This document shows positions 5,285 through 7,648 of a stretch of DNA of 7,648 bases, piece after piece. The DNA comes from an uncultured Propionibacteriaceae bacterium (GTDB taxonomy: Bacteria; Actinomycetota; Actinomycetes; Propionibacteriales; Propionibacteriaceae). The stretch lies in contig CALKHV010000160.1 in assembly GCA_937988865.1 (NCBI GenBank), forward strand, positions 1 through 7,648, written 5' to 3'. Within the stretch, counting starts at the first letter, position 1. Every line of letters begins with the position of its first letter. The notes beneath the pieces are model-generated. The model ran no database searches, was not told the DNA's origin, and was given only the letters and a program-made list of their open reading frames with translations. Both the position numbers and the translations under genes were made by a program.

Positions 5285-6595
5285 ATGACCGTGAACCAGG
5301 CCACTCCCCACGACGAACCCACCTTGGTCGACGCAGGCGCTGGTGTGGCCCGAGGCGCTGCGAAGGCAAAGGCGGTTCCCCAGCCGACCGTCCGGTGGCA
5401 ACGCGGACGCCACGTCATCGCCGTCGTCCTGATCGTGCTCGCGTCCCTGCTCTCGCCGCTGGCCATCGTCAGTGGGTGGGCGCAGGGGCCCCTCAAGAAC
5501 AGCGAGGCATTTGCCGCCTCGCTCGGCGGGCTGGCTCGCGACCCCCAGGTTCAGGGGTACATCACCGACGAGGTCGTGGCCGCCATCAGCGAGCAGGTCG
5601 ACATCGACGGCCTGGTCGACGAGGTGGTCAACGGGCTCTCGGACGTCATCACCCGCCCCGCGTCCAGGACTGCGCTCAACCTGCTGCGGCAGACGGCCGT
5701 GGACGGTGTGAACAGTGCGGTCCGGTCGGCGACGGCGTCCGTGGTGACGTCCGAGGCCTTCGCCAGGGCCTGGGAGGAAAGCCTGCTGGTCTCCCATTCC
5801 CACGCCGTGGCGCTGCTCAGCGGCGACCCGGACGTTGCGCTCACCATCACAGACGAGGGCCTCGGCCTGAGGCTGGGGCCGATCATCGAGCTGGTGAAGG
5901 CGCGCCTGGTGGAGGAGGGCTTCGGGTTGGCGTCGCGCATCCCGGAGATCGACAGGACCGTTGTGATCGTGACGTCTGACAAGCTCCCACAAGCGCAGAC
6001 GCTCTATCAGACCGCCGTCGCGGGAGGCATCTGGCTGCCCCTCGCGGTACTCGGGCTGCTGGTTGGGGCCGTGCTGGTCGGCGTCCGGAGGAGTCGAGCG
6101 ACTCTCTGGGCGTCCATCGGGGTGGCGCTCGGCGCCCTGCTCGTGATCGTCGGCCTCGCCGTGGGCAAGGCGGTCCTGTTGTCGAGCGTCGCCATGCCGT
6201 CCGCCGTGGGAGACCTCTTCTACGAGACCCTCACGGGCGACCTGGGCGACCTCGCCTGGGCGACCTTCCTGCTGGCGGCCGTGGTCGGGGTCGCGGCCTG
6301 GCTCGCAGGGTCGTTCGCGTCCGCGACGACCGTGCGGGCGGGTTATGCCGGCGTCCAGGGCAGCGTGCGTGCGTCCGCTGAGTCACACGGTCTGACCACG
6401 GGACGCGTGGGTGAGTGGCTCTTCTCGATGCGGACGCTGCTGCGCGTCGTCGTGGGACTGCTCGCGGCGGGGTTCCTGCTCCTGAACCGGCCGCTCTCCG
6501 TGGGGCTGGTCGGATGGACGGCGGGGCTTGCGCTGCTGGCCCTTCTGGTTCTCAGCCTCAGCGAGAGGCCACCAGCGGCGCGTGCGGCCGACTGA
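5285..6595 (+). CDS. Six-helix integral membrane protein with large extracytoplasmic domain
   Basis: A 436-residue membrane protein of unknown function, of a type I associate with Actinobacteria. A basic cytoplasmic head (1-42) leads to TM1 at about 43-65. An outside domain of about 180 residues (66-248) follows, rich in short amphipathic helices, with SEAFAASLGGLARDPQVQGY and ITDEVVAAI. Then come five segments: about 249-268, 275-300, 323-347, 386-400 and 406-428. ATG 5285 was chosen over an in-frame TTG at 5261 because GAGAAGAG precedes it at a suitable distance and the head then begins MTVNQATP. The N-in topology with the long loop outside is inferred from the RGRH...R charges before TM1 and the VRRSR after TM2. 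No catalytic motif is visible. The following lipoprotein gene starts 38 bp later on the same strand, so both may work at the envelope. Confidence 0.85.
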   Translation: MTVNQATPHDEPTLVDAGAGVARGAAKAKAVPQPTVRWQRGRHVIAVVLIVLASLLSPLAIVSGWAQGPLKNSEAFAASLGGLARDPQVQGYITDEVVAAISEQVDIDGLVDEVVNGLSDVITRPASRTALNLLRQTAVDGVNSAVRSATASVVTSEAFARAWEESLLVSHSHAVALLSGDPDVALTITDEGLGLRLGPIIELVKARLVEEGFGLASRIPEIDRTVVIVTSDKLPQAQTLYQTAVAGGIWLPLAVLGLLVGAVLVGVRRSRATLWASIGVALGALLVIVGLAVGKAVLLSSVAMPSAVGDLFYETLTGDLGDLAWATFLLAAVVGVAAWLAGSFASATTVRAGYAGVQGSVRASAESHGLTTGRVGEWLFSMRTLLRVVVGLLAAGFLLLNRPLSVGLVGWTAGLALLALLVLSLSERPPAARAAD

Positions 6596-6621
6596 CACGT
6601 CCAGGGATTGACACGGGTCTC

Positions 6622-6627
6622 TAGGAT
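6622..6627 (+). promoter_or_regulatory. Putative -10 box for leaderless transcription of the lipoprotein gene
   Basis: TAGGAT fits TANNNT and ends six bases before the ATG at 6634; no Shine-Dalgarno is visible before that ATG. A TTGACA at 6608-6613 is only 8 bp upstream, too close to pair with it as a -35 element. Confidence 0.4.
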
Positions 6628-6633
6628 CATGAC

Positions 6634-7092
6634 ATGAGCGCTCAGCGTCCCCGAGGGTGGTGGCTGGTCCTGGCCGCCCTGCCGCTGGCCGCCTGTGCGT
6701 CCGCGCCGACCACTCTGGCATCGCCTGCCGCGCAACCCCGCGTCCTGTTGGTGAGCCCGGCCCCGAGTCACTCGGGCACGGGCGCCTACCTCGACTTCGC
6801 CACCTGCGACCCGGTCACGTGCCTCAAGCAGGCAGACACCACGCACGTCTACTTCTTCTACGCAGACGACTGCGCGGAGTGCCGCGACACGGACGCCGCC
6901 CTGCGCGCGGACGGCGTCCCCGATGGCGTCACGGTCTTCAAGGTCATGCTCCCCAGCATGTCGGTGATGGCCGAACGGTACGGGGTGACCAGGCCCCACA
7001 CGTTCGTGCAGATCGACAAGGAGCGCGTGAAGGTCAGGGCGTGGACGGGGTCGCGCGACGGTGCGGAGATCGCTGCGCGTACGTCCGCGTGA
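6634..7092 (+). CDS. Thioredoxin-fold lipoprotein with CxxC motif
   Basis: A 152-residue predicted lipoprotein. Residues 1-20 are a type II signal peptide: basic RPR, the hydrophobic stretch WWLVLAALPLAA, and lipobox LAAC with C21 as the lipidated cysteine. The mature part has a thioredoxin-like core: strand HVYFFYADDC, the redox pair C80-A-E-C83, then VFKVMLPSMSVMAERYGV and RPHTFVQID at the usual cis-proline loop. An additional pair, C58 and C63 (TCDPVTC), precedes the core and could form a structural or resolving disulfide. It should sit on the outer face of the cytoplasmic membrane, in thiol-disulfide exchange or as a thioredoxin-like reductase; its substrate is unknown. It appears to have its own promoter, although it lies 38 bp after the membrane-protein gene. 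Its stop directly abuts the stop of the convergent DUF1048 gene. Confidence 0.87.
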   Translation: MSAQRPRGWWLVLAALPLAACASAPTTLASPAAQPRVLLVSPAPSHSGTGAYLDFATCDPVTCLKQADTTHVYFFYADDCAECRDTDAALRADGVPDGVTVFKVMLPSMSVMAERYGVTRPHTFVQIDKERVKVRAWTGSRDGAEIAARTSA

Positions 7093-7473
7093 TCACGCCC
7101 GGCCTGAAGGGTCGGCCACCGACCCGGGGCCGGCGGCGAGGCTGATGGCCTTCGCCAGCCGTTCCCGCTCGCGGTTGACCCATCCCCCCTTGTCATAGTT
7201 CGCCAGGAACGCCTCGACGAACTCAACCGGGTCGTCTCCAACGATGTCGCGGATCGGTGTCTCGTCGGCCGCAGCCCGCTCGAACAGGTCGATGAGGTCT
7301 TCGAACATGGACGCAGCGCTCTCGGCGTCCGTCGACCCGAAGTACATCAGGTACCGTTCCAGCGCCTCGATCGCGGTTCGATAGTTCTCGGGGAGCTGCC
7401 TGGCGCGGGCCTTGTACGCCCGCCAGCGGCGCTTGTCGCCGATCACCTTGTCGGTGAACTTTGCGATGGACAT
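7093..7473 (-). CDS. DUF1048 family protein
   Basis: A 126-residue soluble, mostly helical protein. The N-terminus (MSIAKFTDKVIGDKRRWRAY, then KARARQLPENYRTAIEALERYLMYFG) is the diagnostic DUF1048 stretch. The middle is acidic (SMFEDLIDLFERAAADETPIRDIVGDDPVEFVEAFLANY) and ends GGWVNRERERLAKAI. The last 15 residues, after SLAAGPG, look disordered. The family has no established biochemical role; members commonly lie directly beside PadR regulators, as here. GGAGG at 7482-7486, inside the end of the PadR gene, is eight bases from the ATG, and only one base separates the PadR stop from that ATG, so the two are co-transcribed and probably coupled. Confidence 0.9.
   Translation of the reverse strand: MSIAKFTDKVIGDKRRWRAYKARARQLPENYRTAIEALERYLMYFGSTDAESAASMFEDLIDLFERAAADETPIRDIVGDDPVEFVEAFLANYDKGGWVNRERERLAKAISLAAGPGSVADPSGRA
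7109..7125. terminator. 7-bp hairpin just past the convergent stop codons
   Basis: GGGTCGG, loop CCA, CCGACCC is a perfect stem 16 bp after the lipoprotein stop, lying inside the last codons of the DUF1048 gene. There is no T-run on either strand. It could slow polymerase from the left, in which case the terminator for one gene lies within the other. Confidence 0.35.
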
Positions 7474-7474
7474 G

Positions 7475-7648
7475 TCAGTTGCCTCCGTCGTGGAGCTGGT
7501 CCAGTCGTTCGGTGAGGAAGCTCCACGTCCTCCAGAACTCTTCGAGCTCGGCCCGACCGCGGGCGTTGAGCGAATACACCTTGCGTGGTGGTCCCTTTTC
7601 GGACGCGACCTTCTGCACGTCGACGAGGCCCTTCTGCTCGATCCTCAC
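7475..7648 (-). CDS. PadR family transcriptional regulator (N-terminus beyond window edge)
   Basis: The minus-strand frame gives 57 residues ending at the TGA at 7475-7477: VRIEQKGLVDVQKVASEKGPPRKVYSLNARGRAELEEF, then WRTWSFLTERLDQLHDGGN. The GPPRK-Y-SL-GR stretch is the beta-wing of the PadR winged helix, and the following helix is the usual dimerisation helix of short (about 105-residue) PadR proteins. Roughly the first 50 residues, including the recognition helix, lie right of the window; the valine codon at the very edge is not taken as the start. PadR proteins are mostly repressors of efflux or stress genes; the target here is not visible. It is first in an operon with the DUF1048 gene. 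Confidence 0.88.
   Translation of the reverse strand: MRIEQKGLVDVQKVASEKGPPRKVYSLNARGRAELEEFWRTWSFLTERLDQLHDGGN

Noticed and set aside
4603..5992. Minus-strand frames opposite the VOC and membrane-protein genes
   Set aside because: No family pattern, and the plus strand carries well-formed proteins throughout most of this stretch.
6608..6613. Consensus TTGACA as a -35 box
   Set aside because: The only fair -10 box, TAGGAT, is 8 bp away; a 17-bp spacer would place the start of transcription inside the lipoprotein gene.
6343..6999. Minus-strand frame across the end of the membrane protein and the lipoprotein
   Set aside because: It would run through an intergenic region and a signal peptide coded on the other strand; composition is that of a shadow frame.

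Overview
This window is GC-rich DNA, about 65-70% by eye, of actinobacterial character. Reading frames are strongly GC-biased at third positions, two genes look leaderless (a TANNNT box six bases before ATG), GTG and TTG starts occur, and a PadR regulator sits next to a DUF1048 gene. Micrococcales or Propionibacteriales would fit, but the sequence alone does not fix the taxon. No rRNA, tRNA, CRISPR array, transposase or integrase was found. No gap between genes exceeds 300 bp; the largest is 176 bp.

Positions 1-4528 are a defence block on the plus strand. It begins with the 3' two-thirds of hsdS, the type I restriction-modification (R-M) specificity subunit, which overlaps an mrr-type restriction endonuclease by 4 bp. 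A PIN-toxin/excisionase-fold-antitoxin pair resembling VapBC50 follows with its own apparent promoter, and hsdM (N6-adenine methyltransferase) comes last. No hsdR is present, and the order S-mrr-toxin/antitoxin-M is not the usual contiguous M-S or M-S-R order. HsdM and HsdS should form the modification enzyme, Mrr is a stand-alone nuclease, and the PIN RNase is embedded in the locus much as the PrrC anticodon nuclease is embedded in EcoprrI.

Positions 4529-4704 are intergenic and carry a conspicuous 48-bp dyad at 4616-4663: two 21-bp arms matching at 18 of 21 positions around a 6-bp centre. Each arm is itself two decamer-spaced GTTGT half-sites. It lies at the junction between defence and ordinary genes and could be a multi-half-site operator or a serine-integrase-type attachment site.

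Positions 4705-7092 hold a VOC/glyoxalase-like protein, a six-helix membrane protein with a large extracytoplasmic domain, and a thioredoxin-fold lipoprotein with a CAEC motif. On the minus strand, a PadR-family regulator (its N-terminus beyond the right edge) and a DUF1048 protein form a two-gene operon converging on the lipoprotein gene, with the two stop codons directly abutting at TGATCA.

The hexamer GCGTCC is strongly over-represented from about position 868 onward: 32 copies on the plus strand and 19 on the minus strand by hand count. It is absent from the hsdS part before that.
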